The notes under the pieces were generated by a model. That model was not told the DNA's origin. It worked only from the letters and a program-made list of their open reading frames with translations, and did no database searches. Source: an uncultured Hoeflea sp. (GTDB lineage Bacteria > Pseudomonadota > Alphaproteobacteria > Rhizobiales > Rhizobiaceae). Taken from it: DNA of 64,000 bases. Made by a program: the position numbers and the translations under genes. Each line of letters starts with the position of its first letter. The first letter of the stretch is position 1. This document shows, piece after piece, positions 43,608-53,355 of the stretch. The stretch spans positions 1 through 64,000 of the forward strand of contig NZ_CANMVK010000003.1 of assembly GCF_947501405.1 (NCBI RefSeq), in the 5' to 3' direction.

Positions 43608-44810
43608 ATGTTGCAATCATGGAGATGGTACGGTCCTTCCGATCCAGTGACGTTGGACCACGTTAAACAGGCGGGTGCAACGGGTGTCGTATCGGCACTT
43701 CATCATCTCTACAACTACCAGCGCTGGAGCCTGGACGAAATTTCTTCCTACAAGGCCAAGATCAATGACGCAGGGTTGCGCTGGGACGTTTGTGAAAGCA
43801 TCCCTATTCCAACATGTCTGAAAACGGGTGTCGGCCCCGTGGAAGAGGCGATGGATGTCTGGCTCGGGAACCTTTCAAATCTGGGCCGCGCTGGTGTTCC
43901 AGTCGTCTGCTTTAATTTCATGCCGGTGCTGGACTGGACGCGTACAAATTTGCGCTGGAAGGCGCCTGCCGGAGGTTTGGCGCTTCGCTTCGATGTCGTC
44001 GAGATGGCCTGCTACGACGTGCACATCCTGAAACGGGAGGGTGCTGAGCACGACTACGATGATGCCGTTTGCGAAGCTGCGGCGAAAATGGATCATTCTC
44101 TGGACGAGCAGGAGCGTCTCGTTCTTGAGACAAACTTGATTGCAGGTCTGCCCGGCGGCGAGGGGCGGTACACACGCGAGACTTTGCGCCAGGAGCTTCT
44201 GGCATATGCCGACATCGATGCCGGACGCCTGCGCCACAATCTCCTTAGGCTTTTGGACGAGGCTGTGAAGGTTGCGGAGAAGGTAGAATTGAAGCTGGTC
44301 ATTCATCCCGATGATCCTCCCCACAGCCTGTTTGGTTTGCCGCGTGTGGTTTCCAGCCAGGATGACCTTCGTGCTATATTCGATGCTGTACCATCTGAAA
44401 ACAACGGCATGGTCCTGTGCACGGGGTCTTTTGGCGTGAGGTCGGATTTTGATCCGGTCGCGATGGTGGAGCAATTCGGCTCGCGTATCCATTTCGCTCA
44501 CTTGCGGAATGTTAAGCGGGAACCGAATGGCAGCTTCTTTGAGTCAGATCACCTTGATGGCTCGGTGAACATGGTGGCGGCCGTTTCTGCACTTCTGAAA
44601 GAGGAGGAACGCCGCAGATGTGCCGGAGAGCCGTTCCCGGAAATCGCAATGCGACCTGATCACGGACACCTGTTGATTGATGATATCGAAAAGCAGAAAA
44701 TCAATCCGGGATATTCCTGCATCGGCCGCCTCAAAGGCCTCGCTGAGCTGCGCGGCATCATGCAGGCGCTACAACACCCCACGGTGGATGTCAGCCGGCT
44801 TGCGTGCTGA
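43608..44810 (+). CDS. uxuA: mannonate dehydratase
   Basis: A 400-residue TIM-barrel enzyme of the UxuA family that converts D-mannonate to 2-keto-3-deoxygluconate. Family segments WRWYGPSDPVTLDHVKQAGA, LKLVIHPDDPPHSLFGLPRV, LCTGSFGVRSD and the metal-site region IHFAHLRNVKRE and MRPDHGHLL are all present. It is divergent from gntR and is followed 52 bases later by an SDR gene, forming a small uronate-catabolism operon. Confidence 0.94.
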   Translation: MLQSWRWYGPSDPVTLDHVKQAGATGVVSALHHLYNYQRWSLDEISSYKAKINDAGLRWDVCESIPIPTCLKTGVGPVEEAMDVWLGNLSNLGRAGVPVVCFNFMPVLDWTRTNLRWKAPAGGLALRFDVVEMACYDVHILKREGAEHDYDDAVCEAAAKMDHSLDEQERLVLETNLIAGLPGGEGRYTRETLRQELLAYADIDAGRLRHNLLRLLDEAVKVAEKVELKLVIHPDDPPHSLFGLPRVVSSQDDLRAIFDAVPSENNGMVLCTGSFGVRSDFDPVAMVEQFGSRIHFAHLRNVKREPNGSFFESDHLDGSVNMVAAVSALLKEEERRRCAGEPFPEIAMRPDHGHLLIDDIEKQKINPGYSCIGRLKGLAELRGIMQALQHPTVDVSRLAC

Positions 44811-44862
44811 TAAGATTTGATTTTAGGCAAAATGCATCACTCCGCACCAGAAAGACAGACGA

Positions 44863-45615
44863 TTGATTCCAATTGATGATCTTCAGGGCCTAAAGGTCCT
44901 GGTCACCGGCGCAAGTTCGGGAATTGGCACCGCAGCGGCTAAAGCACTGGCTTCTTGCGGTGCTGAGTTGTGCATTCATTTCAACAAAAATCGAGCTCAA
45001 GCTGACGCGCTTGCCAACGAGCTGTCATCAACGGGCACGAAGGTTTGTGTCGTGGGTGGTGATATGACATCGGAGCGAGATGTCGCCAATATATCCCGCG
45101 AGGCAATCGCAGCTCTTGGCGGCATCGATTGTCTCATTAACAACGCTGGCGCAATTGAGCGGACGGCGATCGACGATGTTTTCGATCGTGTGTTCGACTT
45201 AAATGCACGTTCGATCCTTCGTCTGGTCCGCCACTCATCGACTGCACTCAGAGACAGCAATCGGGCGTCGATCATAAATGTCGGCTCAATCGCAGGGCGC
45301 AATGGCGGAGCAGCAGGATCGGGCATTTATGCCGCGGCGAAGGCCACTGTTCATTCGCTTACACGTTCGCTTGCCAAGGAGTTGGCCAGTGATGGTATTC
45401 GGGTAAATGCCGTCGCACCCGGAGTAATAAAGACACCGTTTCATGATGCAACGCCGGAGGCGACCCTTGAGTCGATGCGTGGCAACATTCCGCTTGGCCG
45501 GTTGGGCACGCCGGAAGAATGCGCATGGACATTCGTTTTTCTGGCGTCGCCTAAAATGTCGGGATACCTGACGGGCCAGATTATTGACGTCAATGGCGGC
45601 CTGTTCATGCCTTAA
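44863..45615 (+). CDS. SDR-family NAD(P)-dependent oxidoreductase
   Basis: A 250-residue Rossmann-fold dehydrogenase: TGASSGIGTAAAKAL for the cofactor, NNAG for the structural loop, and catalytic Ser (NVGSIAG), Tyr and Lys (SGIYAAAKA). No ATG is available; a TTG begins MIPIDDLQGLKVLVTG and the ribosome site is weak. Beside uxuA it may act as a fructuronate/mannonate reductase or a related sugar-acid dehydrogenase; the substrate is inference. Confidence 0.85.
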   Translation: MIPIDDLQGLKVLVTGASSGIGTAAAKALASCGAELCIHFNKNRAQADALANELSSTGTKVCVVGGDMTSERDVANISREAIAALGGIDCLINNAGAIERTAIDDVFDRVFDLNARSILRLVRHSSTALRDSNRASIINVGSIAGRNGGAAGSGIYAAAKATVHSLTRSLAKELASDGIRVNAVAPGVIKTPFHDATPEATLESMRGNIPLGRLGTPEECAWTFVFLASPKMSGYLTGQIIDVNGGLFMP

Positions 45616-45974
45616 TCGGGCGCTGTCACGTTTTTTTGGCACAGATATTTGATGGTGTTGCAGCGCACTACCGTTTCCTACGAGACGATCCGGCGACGGT
45701 GTTTGAAGCACGGCGGCGCTTGCGCGCTGGTCTAGACCCCTGAAACTCCAATCAGCAGGTGCAAAGAGTAGCTTGATTTTACCCCCAAAACGGTCCAACG
45801 ATTGGGGAGTAGCTCAGTCAACAGCTTGCGCCGGCAACGAAAGTGCGCTTCAGGAGCCTCATACCGAGTCGGTCGAACGGCAGCTAAGGGCCGAAACCGA
45901 CATGTTGAAAGATGTGGCCTTAACCTCAAAAGTCGTGCGAAACCGCTTTTTTCATTTCAGTTGAAACTTCTCCC
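45616..45974. other. 359-base gap at the island's right edge
   Basis: Between the SDR gene and nth there is no intact gene. The left part holds the IS6-like transposase remnant (45652-45735). The rest, about 240 bases, has lower GC and no recognisable product. A stretch near 45798 looks superficially like the 5' end of a tRNA but does not fold as one. Confidence 0.5.
45652..45735 (+). mobile_element. remnant of an IS6-family transposase
   Basis: A 27-codon stretch reads VSYETIRRRCLKHGGACA. This matches the conserved N-terminal segment of IS6/IS26-type transposases (VSYETVRRWxLKFG). It is cut short by a stop, and no DDE residues or terminal repeats are visible, so only a fragment remains. Confidence 0.6.
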
Positions 45975-46805
45975 CTAAACCACCTGTGCTGGCAGCTCGA
46001 CCAGCGGGGCGGGTACATCGACGGTCTTTTCCCTGGACTTGCAGATGTCGGCGATGACGCAGCGGTCGCATTCGGGTTTGCGGGCCTTGCAGCAGTAGCG
46101 GCCGTGCAGGATCAGCCAGTGGTGGGCGTGGTAGAGATAGTCCACGGGGATGATCCTGAGGAACGCCTGCTCGACCTCGTCGGGGGTCTTGCCGGGCGCA
46201 ATCCTGAGGCGGTTTCCGATGCGGAGGACATGGGTGTCGACGGCGAGTGTCGGTTCCCCGAAGGCCATCGACATCACCACATTGGCGGTCTTGCGGCCGA
46301 CGCCCGGCAGGGTGACCAGTTCTTCGCGGGTGCGCGGCACCTCGCCTCCGAACTCGTCGATCAGCTTTTGGCTGAGCGCGATCACGTTTTTGGCCTTGTT
46401 GCGGTAGAGGCCGATGGTCTTGATGTAATCGCGGACCTTGTCCTCGCCGAGCGCCAGCATCTTTTCGGGCGTGTCGGCCACGGCGAAAAGCGCGCGGGTG
46501 GCCTTGTTGACCCCGGCGTCGGTGGCCTGGGCGGACAGCGCCACCGCCACCACCAGCGTAAACGGATTGACGTGCTCAAGCTCGCCCTTGGGTTCAGGCC
46601 GCTGGATGGAAAAACGGCGAAAAATCTCGCGGATTTCATCCTGGCTGTAGGGGATGCGGCGTCGCCTTTGAGCCGGTTTGGCCTGAGAAGGTTTAGACTT
46701 TGCGGGTTTGGATCCTGCCGGTTTGCCGGCCGCCGCCGGGCTTTTTGAGGCGGTTTTTGCCGGACGCGGCGTTTTGGCGGATTTTGGGCTCTTGGGCTTT
46801 TCCAT
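45975..46805 (-). CDS. nth: endonuclease III
   Basis: A 276-residue base-excision repair glycosylase/AP lyase for oxidised pyrimidines. The ATG of MEKPKSPKSAK follows AGGG. Residues 1-50 form a Lys/Pro/Ala-rich basic head, longer than in E. coli. The helix-hairpin-helix LPGVGRKTANVV supplies the catalytic lysine, VDTHVLRI the aspartate, and a C-x6-C-x2-C-x5-C set near the end (CKARKPECDRCVIADIC) holds the [4Fe-4S] cluster. It is divergent from the DUF2244 gene. Confidence 0.96.
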   Translation of the reverse strand: MEKPKSPKSAKTPRPAKTASKSPAAAGKPAGSKPAKSKPSQAKPAQRRRRIPYSQDEIREIFRRFSIQRPEPKGELEHVNPFTLVVAVALSAQATDAGVNKATRALFAVADTPEKMLALGEDKVRDYIKTIGLYRNKAKNVIALSQKLIDEFGGEVPRTREELVTLPGVGRKTANVVMSMAFGEPTLAVDTHVLRIGNRLRIAPGKTPDEVEQAFLRIIPVDYLYHAHHWLILHGRYCCKARKPECDRCVIADICKSREKTVDVPAPLVELPAQVV

Positions 46806-46867
46806 ACCCTGCCTATAATCATGAGAACGCGACATTGGCAAACCACCGGCCGGAGACACGTTGAGAG

Positions 46868-47338
46868 ATGAACGACAAACCGCTGTTTGAAGCTGTGTTG
46901 AGCCCGCACCGCTCGCTGGGACGGGCCGGTTTCATCATCTTGATGGCGATCACCACGGCAATCACGCTTGCCCATATGGTGGTGTTCGCGGCTGCCGGGG
47001 CCTGGCCGGTTCTGGGCTTTTTCGGGCTTGATCTGGCGCTGTTGTTCGGGGCGTTCTGGCTGAGCTACCGGTCGGGCCGGAGCCGCGAATTCGTGCGGGT
47101 GTCACGCACCGATCTCACAGTGCGCAAGGTGGCGCCCTCGGGCCGGTCCGAGGAGCACCGTTTCAATCCGTTCTGGGCGCGGTTCAACATCGACCGCCAT
47201 GACGAGATCGGCATCACCCGGATGCAAATTTCCGGCGAGGGCCGCCGCACCGATATCGGCGGTTTTCTCAATCCCGGTGACAAGGAAAGCTTCGCCTCGG
47301 CGTTTCAGAGAGCGCTGGCGACGGTGAAACTGCGCTGA
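46868..47338 (+). CDS. DUF2244 integral membrane protein
   Basis: A 156-residue protein with two membrane helices (GFIILMAITTAITLAHMVVF, FFGLDLALLFGAFWL) followed by a soluble domain with the family segment EEHRFNPFWARFNIDR. DUF2244 proteins are common in alphaproteobacteria next to nth and of unknown function. It is divergent from nth and lies upstream of the ada-like gene. Confidence 0.88.
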   Translation: MNDKPLFEAVLSPHRSLGRAGFIILMAITTAITLAHMVVFAAAGAWPVLGFFGLDLALLFGAFWLSYRSGRSREFVRVSRTDLTVRKVAPSGRSEEHRFNPFWARFNIDRHDEIGITRMQISGEGRRTDIGGFLNPGDKESFASAFQRALATVKLR

Positions 47339-47457
47339 GGCACATCGCCAGAACCGGGAGTGTGCAAAGAATCTGAGCGGCGGCGTGTTTCGGGTGGCGG
47401 GCAACGGGCCACCGTGATTGAGTGCGGGCAAGTTAAGTGCGCTGCAGGAGACAGACC

Positions 47458-48354
47458 ATGACCGTGACCGCCATGCTTGACCGCGACATCACCCCGAGCG
47501 GCGACGAATACGATCTGGTGCGCCGGACCATCGAGCGGATCTCGCTTGATTACCAGGCGCAGCCGTCGCTCGAAGAGATCGCCGCCGACCTCGGGGTCTC
47601 GCCCGGACGGCTGCAGAAGACCTTCAGCCGCTGGGCCGGGCTGACGCCGAAAGCCTTTCTGCAAGCGGTTACGCTCGATCACGCCCGGCGGTTGCTCGGC
47701 GACGAAGGGCTGCCGCTGCTCGATGCCAGCTACGAGCTCGGCCTGTCGGGGCCGGGGCGTCTGCACGATCTTTTCGTCACCCACGAGGCGATGAGCCCGG
47801 GTGATTTCAAGAGCGGCGGTGCGGGGCTTGAGATCAACTTCGGCTACCATCCCTCCCCGTTCGGCACGGCGGTGGTGATGGCGACGGATCGCGGGCTTTG
47901 CGGTCTGGCCTTCGCCGACCCCGGCGAGGAAGCAGCAGCGCTGGAAGACATGGTGCGGCGCTGGCCAGGCGCTCGGCTTGTGCAGGACCAGGAAGGCACG
48001 GAGCCCTATGTGGGCCGGATCTTCTCGCCGGAACAGTGGCGTGCCGACCAGCCCTTGCGGATTGTGATGATCGGCACGGATTTCCAGGTGCGGGTGTGGG
48101 AGGCGCTTTTGAGAATCCCGCTTGGCCAGGCCTCGACCTATCAGGATGTGGCCCGCGCCATCGGCCAGCCGAAAGCGTCGCGCGCAGTGGGTGCTGCGGT
48201 GGGTCGCAATCCTATCTCCTTCGTGGTGCCGTGTCACAGGGCGCTGGGCAAATCCGGCGCGCTCACCGGCTATCACTGGGGGATCACCCGCAAGCGGGCG
48301 ATGCTCGGTTGGGAAACCGGCTGCGTGCAGGCCGGAATGGCTCAAAGCGCGTAA
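47458..48354 (+). CDS. Ada-like AraC/methylated-DNA-cysteine methyltransferase
   Basis: A 298-residue two-domain protein. Residues 25-115 are an AraC-type helix-turn-helix pair (SLEEIAADLGVSPGRLQKTF). Residues 125-290 are an O6-methylguanine-DNA methyltransferase with active-site PCHRALGKSGALTGYHWG. The N-terminal zinc/phosphotriester-repair domain of E. coli Ada is absent, so it repairs O6-alkylguanine but should sense methylation differently. The ATG follows GGAGACAG. It converges on and overlaps the GNAT gene by 13 bases. Confidence 0.92.
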   Translation: MTVTAMLDRDITPSGDEYDLVRRTIERISLDYQAQPSLEEIAADLGVSPGRLQKTFSRWAGLTPKAFLQAVTLDHARRLLGDEGLPLLDASYELGLSGPGRLHDLFVTHEAMSPGDFKSGGAGLEINFGYHPSPFGTAVVMATDRGLCGLAFADPGEEAAALEDMVRRWPGARLVQDQEGTEPYVGRIFSPEQWRADQPLRIVMIGTDFQVRVWEALLRIPLGQASTYQDVARAIGQPKASRAVGAAVGRNPISFVVPCHRALGKSGALTGYHWGITRKRAMLGWETGCVQAGMAQSA

Positions 48355-48818
48355 CTGTAGAGCGCCAGGGTACGGCCCGTGATAGCAACCTCCTCGCCAA
48401 TGCGCCTGGCGCCCATGCGGCGGTAGAAGCCTTCGGCGTTCGGATCCGACAGAATCGTCAGGTGCGGGTCCGGTTCGCCCGGCGCGCAACGGCCCCGGGC
48501 ATGGCCGGCAAGGGCTATAAACAGGCTGCGGCCAATCCCGGTACCAATGCGATCCGGGTCGATGAAAAACACCGTGACGTCAAACCGCGCAGGGCCGGTT
48601 CGCTCCAGTCCGGCGACGCCGGCAAGTCCGCGCGTATCCTCGGCCACCAGCACCTGAGCTGCGCTGATCCAGGCGGGATTGATCTCGATCTCCGGGCGGG
48701 CGCGCGCCATGAACTCGGCGTCATAGCCCCAATGGGCCTTGGAGCGCATCGCAAGTTCCGATAGCGCGGCCTCCTCGCCCGCACGCGCCAGGCGAATTCG
48801 CCAATGTGATGGGTGCAT
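48342..48818 (-). CDS. GNAT-family N-acetyltransferase
   Basis: A 158-residue acetyltransferase: IRLARAGEEAALSELAMRSKAHWGY at the N-terminus, acetyl-CoA loop RIGTGIGRSLF, and DPNAEGFYRRMGARRIG near the end. The substrate is unknown. It is the last gene of the ABC-dapB-gpmA run, six bases after gpmA, and its 3' end overlaps the ada-like gene on the other strand. Confidence 0.88.
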   Translation of the reverse strand: MHPSHWRIRLARAGEEAALSELAMRSKAHWGYDAEFMARARPEIEINPAWISAAQVLVAEDTRGLAGVAGLERTGPARFDVTVFFIDPDRIGTGIGRSLFIALAGHARGRCAPGEPDPHLTILSDPNAEGFYRRMGARRIGEEVAITGRTLALYSYAL

Positions 48819-48824
48819 CGGCGC

Positions 48825-49460
48825 TCAGTGCGCCTTGGACATATCGCCCAGCACATCCTTGGAGGCCACGGTCGAATCGGCATTGAGCCGGTAGACCATC
48901 GGTACGCCAGTGGCGAGATTGAGCTTGACGATCTTGTCGCGAGACAGGCCGTCGAGGATCATAACCAGCGAGCGCAGGGAATTCCCATGGGCTGCCACCA
49001 GCACGGTCTCGCCGCGCAGCACCCGCGGCAGGATTTCGGTCATGTAATAGGGCCAGACACGGGCGCCGGTGTCCTTGAGGCTTTCGCCGCCGGGCGGCGG
49101 CACATCGTAGGAGCGACGCCAGATATGGACCTGTTCCTCGCCCCATTTGGCGCGCGCGTCATCCTTGTTGAGCCCGGCCAGATCGCCGTAGTCGCGCTCA
49201 TTGAGCGCCTCGTCACGGATGATCTCGAGATCGGTCTGGCCGATCCCCTCCATGATCAGATCCAGCGTGCGCTGGGCGCGGATCAGGTTGGACGTGAAGG
49301 CGATGTCGAATTTCAGCCCGGTCTGCTTGATCGCTTCGGCACCGGTCTTGGCTTCCTCGACGCCCTTTTCGGTCAGATCGGGATCCTTCCAGCCGGTGAA
49401 CAGGTTTTTCAGGTTCCATTCGCTTTGGCCGTGGCGGACGAGGACGAGCGTTCCGGACAT
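48825..49460 (-). CDS. gpmA: 2,3-bisphosphoglycerate-dependent phosphoglycerate mutase
   Basis: A 211-residue glycolytic enzyme. The start is [19 protein letters not shown], after AAGGAA. The catalytic histidines lie in RHGQSEWN and [12 protein letters not shown]. The length fits the short rhizobial form of dPGM. It follows dapB by 31 bases. Confidence 0.96.
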   Translation of the reverse strand: MSGTLVLVRHGQSEWNLKNLFTGWKDPDLTEKGVEEAKTGAEAIKQTGLKFDIAFTSNLIRAQRTLDLIMEGIGQTDLEIIRDEALNERDYGDLAGLNKDDARAKWGEEQVHIWRRSYDVPPPGGESLKDTGARVWPYYMTEILPRVLRGETVLVAAHGNSLRSLVMILDGLSRDKIVKLNLATGVPMVYRLNADSTVASKDVLGDMSKAH

Positions 49461-49491
49461 GATGAGTTCCTTTGTCTGTGAAGTTCCGAAT

Positions 49492-50325
49492 TCAAGCCTG
49501 ACTGGAAAGGCCAAGCACATCGAGCATGGAGTAGTAACCCGGTTTCTGGCGGCGTGCCCACAGCGCCGCACGCACTGCGCCGCGAGCGAAGATGGAGCGA
49601 TCGGTGGCCTTGTGGGTGAGTTCGATGGTCTCGCCTTCACCGGCAAGCAGCACCGAGTGCTCGCCCACCACCGATCCGCCGCGCAGGGTGGCGAAACCGA
49701 TGCTGCCTGGTTCGCGCGGTCCGGTATGGCCGTCGCGGACCCTGACCGAATGCTGCCCCAGACCGATCCCGCGGCCTTCTGCGGCGGCCTCGCCCAACAG
49801 CAGCGCAGTGCCCGAGGGTGCATCGACCTTGTGGCGATGGTGCATCTCCAGCACCTCGATGTCCCAGTCGCCGGCATCGAGCGCCTTGGCGGCCTGCCGC
49901 ACCAGCACCGAAAGCAAATTGACGCCGAGGCTCATATTGCCGGATTTGACAATGCGGGCATGGCGCGATGCGGCATGGAGTTTGGCGTCATGGCTTTCAT
50001 CCATGCCGGTGGTGCCGATGACGTGAACGATGCGGGCCTGAGCGGCCAGCTCGGCGAATTCCAGCGTCGCGGCGGGTGCGGTAAAGTCGAGCACGCCCTC
50101 GGCGCGGGCGAATACAGGCAGCGCGTCATCGGTGATCGCGACACCATTGGCACCGAGACCGGCGAGTTCCCCCGCATCACGGCCCAGCGCATCCGATCCC
50201 GCGCGCTCGATGGCACCTGTAAGATGTACGCCATCGATCTCGGCGATGGCGCGGATGAGCGACTGGCCCATGCGGCCGGCCGCGCCGACCACGATCAGGC
50301 CCATGGTGTCAACTGGAGCGCTCAC
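49492..50325 (-). CDS. dapB: 4-hydroxy-tetrahydrodipicolinate reductase
   Basis: A 277-residue enzyme of the lysine/meso-diaminopimelate pathway. The NAD(P)H site is [13 protein letters not shown] (near residue 12) and the catalytic and substrate segment is [17 protein letters not shown]. Its GTG/ATG region overlaps the end of the ABC exporter gene by four bases, so the two are coupled. Confidence 0.96.
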   Translation of the reverse strand: MSAPVDTMGLIVVGAAGRMGQSLIRAIAEIDGVHLTGAIERAGSDALGRDAGELAGLGANGVAITDDALPVFARAEGVLDFTAPAATLEFAELAAQARIVHVIGTTGMDESHDAKLHAASRHARIVKSGNMSLGVNLLSVLVRQAAKALDAGDWDIEVLEMHHRHKVDAPSGTALLLGEAAAEGRGIGLGQHSVRVRDGHTGPREPGSIGFATLRGGSVVGEHSVLLAGEGETIELTHKATDRSIFARGAVRAALWARRQKPGYYSMLDVLGLSSQA

Positions 50326-52148
50326 GGCTGCTCTCCCTTTGCGGTGTTGGCATCGGTCCCGGCAGTCTCGGCTGCGGGAAGCTCGGTATCGCCATAGGCC
50401 TGAAGCCGGGCATACAGCCCGCCCCTGGTGCGGCTCAAATCGGCATGGCTTCCGGTCTCGACCACCTTGCCCCCCTGCATGACGACGATACGGTCGGACT
50501 TGGCGATGGTCGAGAGCCTGTGGGCGATGACCAGCACCGTGCGGTTCTTCATGGCGCCGTCGAGCGCCTTTTGCACCGCGGCCTCGGATTCATTGTCGAG
50601 TGCGGATGTCGCCTCATCCAGGAGCAGGACCGGCGCATTGCGCACCAGGGCGCGGGCTATGGAGATGCGCTGTCGCTGGCCGCCGGACAGGTTGGCGCCG
50701 TTCTCGCCAAGCGGCGTGTCATAGCCCATGGGCAATGCAGAGATGAAATCATGGGCATAGGCGAGCCGTGCGGCATCCTCGATTTCGGTATCGGTCGCCT
50801 CGGGCCGGGCGTAGCGCAGATTGTCGCGGATCGAGCCTTCGAACAGCCAGGGCTGCTGGGTGACATAGGCGATCTGCCGCCGCACCGACTGCTTGGTGGT
50901 GGAAGCGACATCGATGCCGTCGATCAGCACCTGGCCCGCGGCCGGATCGTAAAAGCGAGGCACCAGATTGATCAGCGTGGACTTGCCCGCGCCGGAGGGC
51001 CCGACAATGGCGGTGGTCTTGCCGGCCTCGGCGACGAAACTCACGTCATCGAGCACTTTCTCGCCGTCGCCATAGGCGAAATCCACTCCGCGGAACTCGA
51101 CCTCGCCACGGCTGATCTCGATATCGGTGGCGCCGGGCTCATCGCCCTGGGTCGGCACCTCGTCGAGAATTTCGTAGATCATGCGGGCGTTGACGACTGC
51201 GCGCTCGAGATTGATCTGCAGTCGCGCCAGCCTGCGGGCCGGATCATAGGCCAGGAGCAGCGCGGTGATGAAGGCAAAGAACGCGCCGGGAAGTTCGTCG
51301 CCATAGATCGAGCGAAAGGCGGCATAGGCGATAACGCCGGAGATTGCCAGGCCAGCGACGGTTTCGGTGAGTGGCGAGGTGCGCTCGGTCAGCCGGGCGA
51401 TGCGGTTCGAGCGTTCCTCGGCAGCCTTGATCAGGTGCGAGGTTCGGGCGCTCAACTGGCTTTCCATGGTGAAAGCCTTGACGATCGAGATCCCCTGCAC
51501 CGCCTCCTGCATGGCGCCAAGGACCCGGCTGTTGAGATCAATGGCTTCCCGCGTGGCGCTTCTGAGTCGTTTCGAGATGTAGCGAAGCGCAATCAGCACC
51601 GGCGGCGCAACCACCAGAACGATCATGCTTAGAACCGGATCCTTGGCCAACATGACGCCAATCAAGGCGATCAGGGTCAGCAGATCGCGCGCAAACGAGG
51701 TGATCGTCAGGTTCATGACATCGCGGATGCCAGTCACATTCTGGGAGACCTGGGCGGCGATCTGGGCGGATCTGGCATCGGTGTAGTAACCCATGCCCAG
51801 CGACATCAGATGATCGATGATGCGTTGCTGATAGCGGGCGACAAGATTGTTGCCGATTACGGCGAGCGCCACCGCCTGACCATAGGAAGCCGCACCGCGG
51901 ATCACAAATGCTGCCAGTATCGAACCGCAGATCAGCCAGATCAGATCGGCGTTCCTCTTGGCGAAAGCCTCGTTGATGACGGCTTCCATGATCCAGGCCA
52001 TGAAGGCCGTGGTCGCTGCGACCAGCACCAGACAGAAGGCTGCGAAGATATAGCTCCGGATATATTCGCGACCGTTCTCGCGGATGATCCGGCGGATCAC
52101 CATCGTCAGGGATCCAACATCGGTCCTGATGTTCCTACCGCGTGCCAC
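50322..52148 (-). CDS. MsbA-like ABC exporter (fused permease and ATPase)
   Basis: A 608-residue half transporter. Residues 30-310 hold six membrane helices; the ATPase domain carries Walker [10 protein letters not shown] (residues 383-391), signature NLSGGQRQR and Walker [12 protein letters not shown]. It would dimerise to export a lipid or other hydrophobic molecule; MsbA-type lipid A flipping is possible but not shown. A start at the methionine 15 codons in is an alternative. It lies 107 bases after glk. Confidence 0.9.
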   Translation of the reverse strand: MARGRNIRTDVGSLTMVIRRIIRENGREYIRSYIFAAFCLVLVAATTAFMAWIMEAVINEAFAKRNADLIWLICGSILAAFVIRGAASYGQAVALAVIGNNLVARYQQRIIDHLMSLGMGYYTDARSAQIAAQVSQNVTGIRDVMNLTITSFARDLLTLIALIGVMLAKDPVLSMIVLVVAPPVLIALRYISKRLRSATREAIDLNSRVLGAMQEAVQGISIVKAFTMESQLSARTSHLIKAAEERSNRIARLTERTSPLTETVAGLAISGVIAYAAFRSIYGDELPGAFFAFITALLLAYDPARRLARLQINLERAVVNARMIYEILDEVPTQGDEPGATDIEISRGEVEFRGVDFAYGDGEKVLDDVSFVAEAGKTTAIVGPSGAGKSTLINLVPRFYDPAAGQVLIDGIDVASTTKQSVRRQIAYVTQQPWLFEGSIRDNLRYARPEATDTEIEDAARLAYAHDFISALPMGYDTPLGENGANLSGGQRQRISIARALVRNAPVLLLDEATSALDNESEAAVQKALDGAMKNRTVLVIAHRLSTIAKSDRIVVMQGGKVVETGSHADLSRTRGGLYARLQAYGDTELPAAETAGTDANTAKGEQP

Positions 52149-52255
52149 GTCGTGTCATCCTGTGGGCCACAGGCAAGGCCGTTTGCCCTGCCGCATTCGG
52201 GCAGGCGCCACCTGCCGGTTCTCAGCGGCTCTATAGCGGGTTGAAGCCGATTTGC

Positions 52256-53281
52256 CTATGCTTTCCAACGGCGGCCTTCGGTCGCGACACCAAAGCGCAC
52301 CGGAGTGCGGGCATAGGCCGCAAGCCCGGACAGGGCCGCAAGCGGATGGGTGATGACGAAGGTGGGAATTGCCTGAAGGATGTTGCCATGCGGCGCCTTG
52401 TCCTCAAAGGCCTCGCGGAACCGCGGATGGTTGAGCGCCGGAATGATCTTCTGGGCAATGCCGCCTGCGAGAAAAACGCCGCCGCGGGCCATGAAGATCA
52501 AAGCCAGATCCCCTGCCACACGTCCGAGATAGGTGGCGAACAATTCGATGGCCTCGACCGCCGCAGGATCATCGCCGGCCTTCCAGGCGGCCGTCACCTC
52601 GGCGGGATTGGCGGCGCGGGGCTTGGTGTCCGCGGCCTGGCAGACGGCGTGGTAGATGTTCATCAGCCCGCGTCCGCACAGCAGTTGCTCCGCGGAGATG
52701 CGGCCTTCGATGGCTTCATACAGCGGAAACAGTTCGAGATCGCGAGCGCTGCGCGGGCCGATATCGATGTGACCGCCCTCGCCCGGCACCGGAAACCAGG
52801 TGTGGCGGGCATGCACAAGACCGGCAACGCCAAGGCCGGTGCCGGGGCCGACAACCACCCGCGAAGAGGACGGGCGGATCTCTCCACCGCCGATCTTTTC
52901 AAGATGTTCGGGGCCGAGCGACGCAGCCGCCAGGGCCTGGGCTTCGAAATCATTGATGACGACGATATCCTCAAAGCCCAGTTCGCCGATCATCGCCTTG
53001 GGTTTGATCACCCAGTCACAATTGGTCAGGTCGATTTCGCCGCCCTTGATCGGGCCGGCGACTGCAAGGATGGCGGAGCGCGGCTGCAGCGAGGTCTTGT
53101 CGAGAACACCTTCCTGGATCGCTTCGTCGATGGTCGCGTAATCGGCGGTGGCGAGCACCGGAAACTCTTTCGGCTCGGCATAGGCGTCGACCAGAATGGC
53201 GAAGCGCGCATTTGTGCCGCCGATATCGCCAATCAGGATCGGGAAGGCAATTGTGTGATCGGTGTCGCTCGGGTTGGGCAT
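52256..53281 (-). CDS. glk: glucokinase
   Basis: A 341-residue bacterial glucokinase. The ATP-binding motif [11 protein letters not shown] is at residues 18-28; [18 protein letters not shown], the substrate-site segment VINDFEAQA and [12 protein letters not shown] follow. It phosphorylates glucose for the Entner-Doudoroff or glycolytic route. It lies 74 bases after mgsA on the same strand. Confidence 0.95.
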   Translation of the reverse strand: MPNPSDTDHTIAFPILIGDIGGTNARFAILVDAYAEPKEFPVLATADYATIDEAIQEGVLDKTSLQPRSAILAVAGPIKGGEIDLTNCDWVIKPKAMIGELGFEDIVVINDFEAQALAAASLGPEHLEKIGGGEIRPSSSRVVVGPGTGLGVAGLVHARHTWFPVPGEGGHIDIGPRSARDLELFPLYEAIEGRISAEQLLCGRGLMNIYHAVCQAADTKPRAANPAEVTAAWKAGDDPAAVEAIELFATYLGRVAGDLALIFMARGGVFLAGGIAQKIIPALNHPRFREAFEDKAPHGNILQAIPTFVITHPLAALSGLAAYARTPVRFGVATEGRRWKA

Positions 53282-53355
53282 GGATCTGGTCCCTGTCAGG
53301 CCTGGTAAGGTTAAGCCCGCAGCCAGGTCCTGGCCAGGGCAATGATTGCGTCGGG

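Noticed and set aside
45798-45875. A tRNA-like start (GGGGAGTAGCTCAGTC) in the gap before nth
   Set aside because: The D-arm-like start is not followed by a matching acceptor stem or a standard T loop, so no cloverleaf can be drawn.
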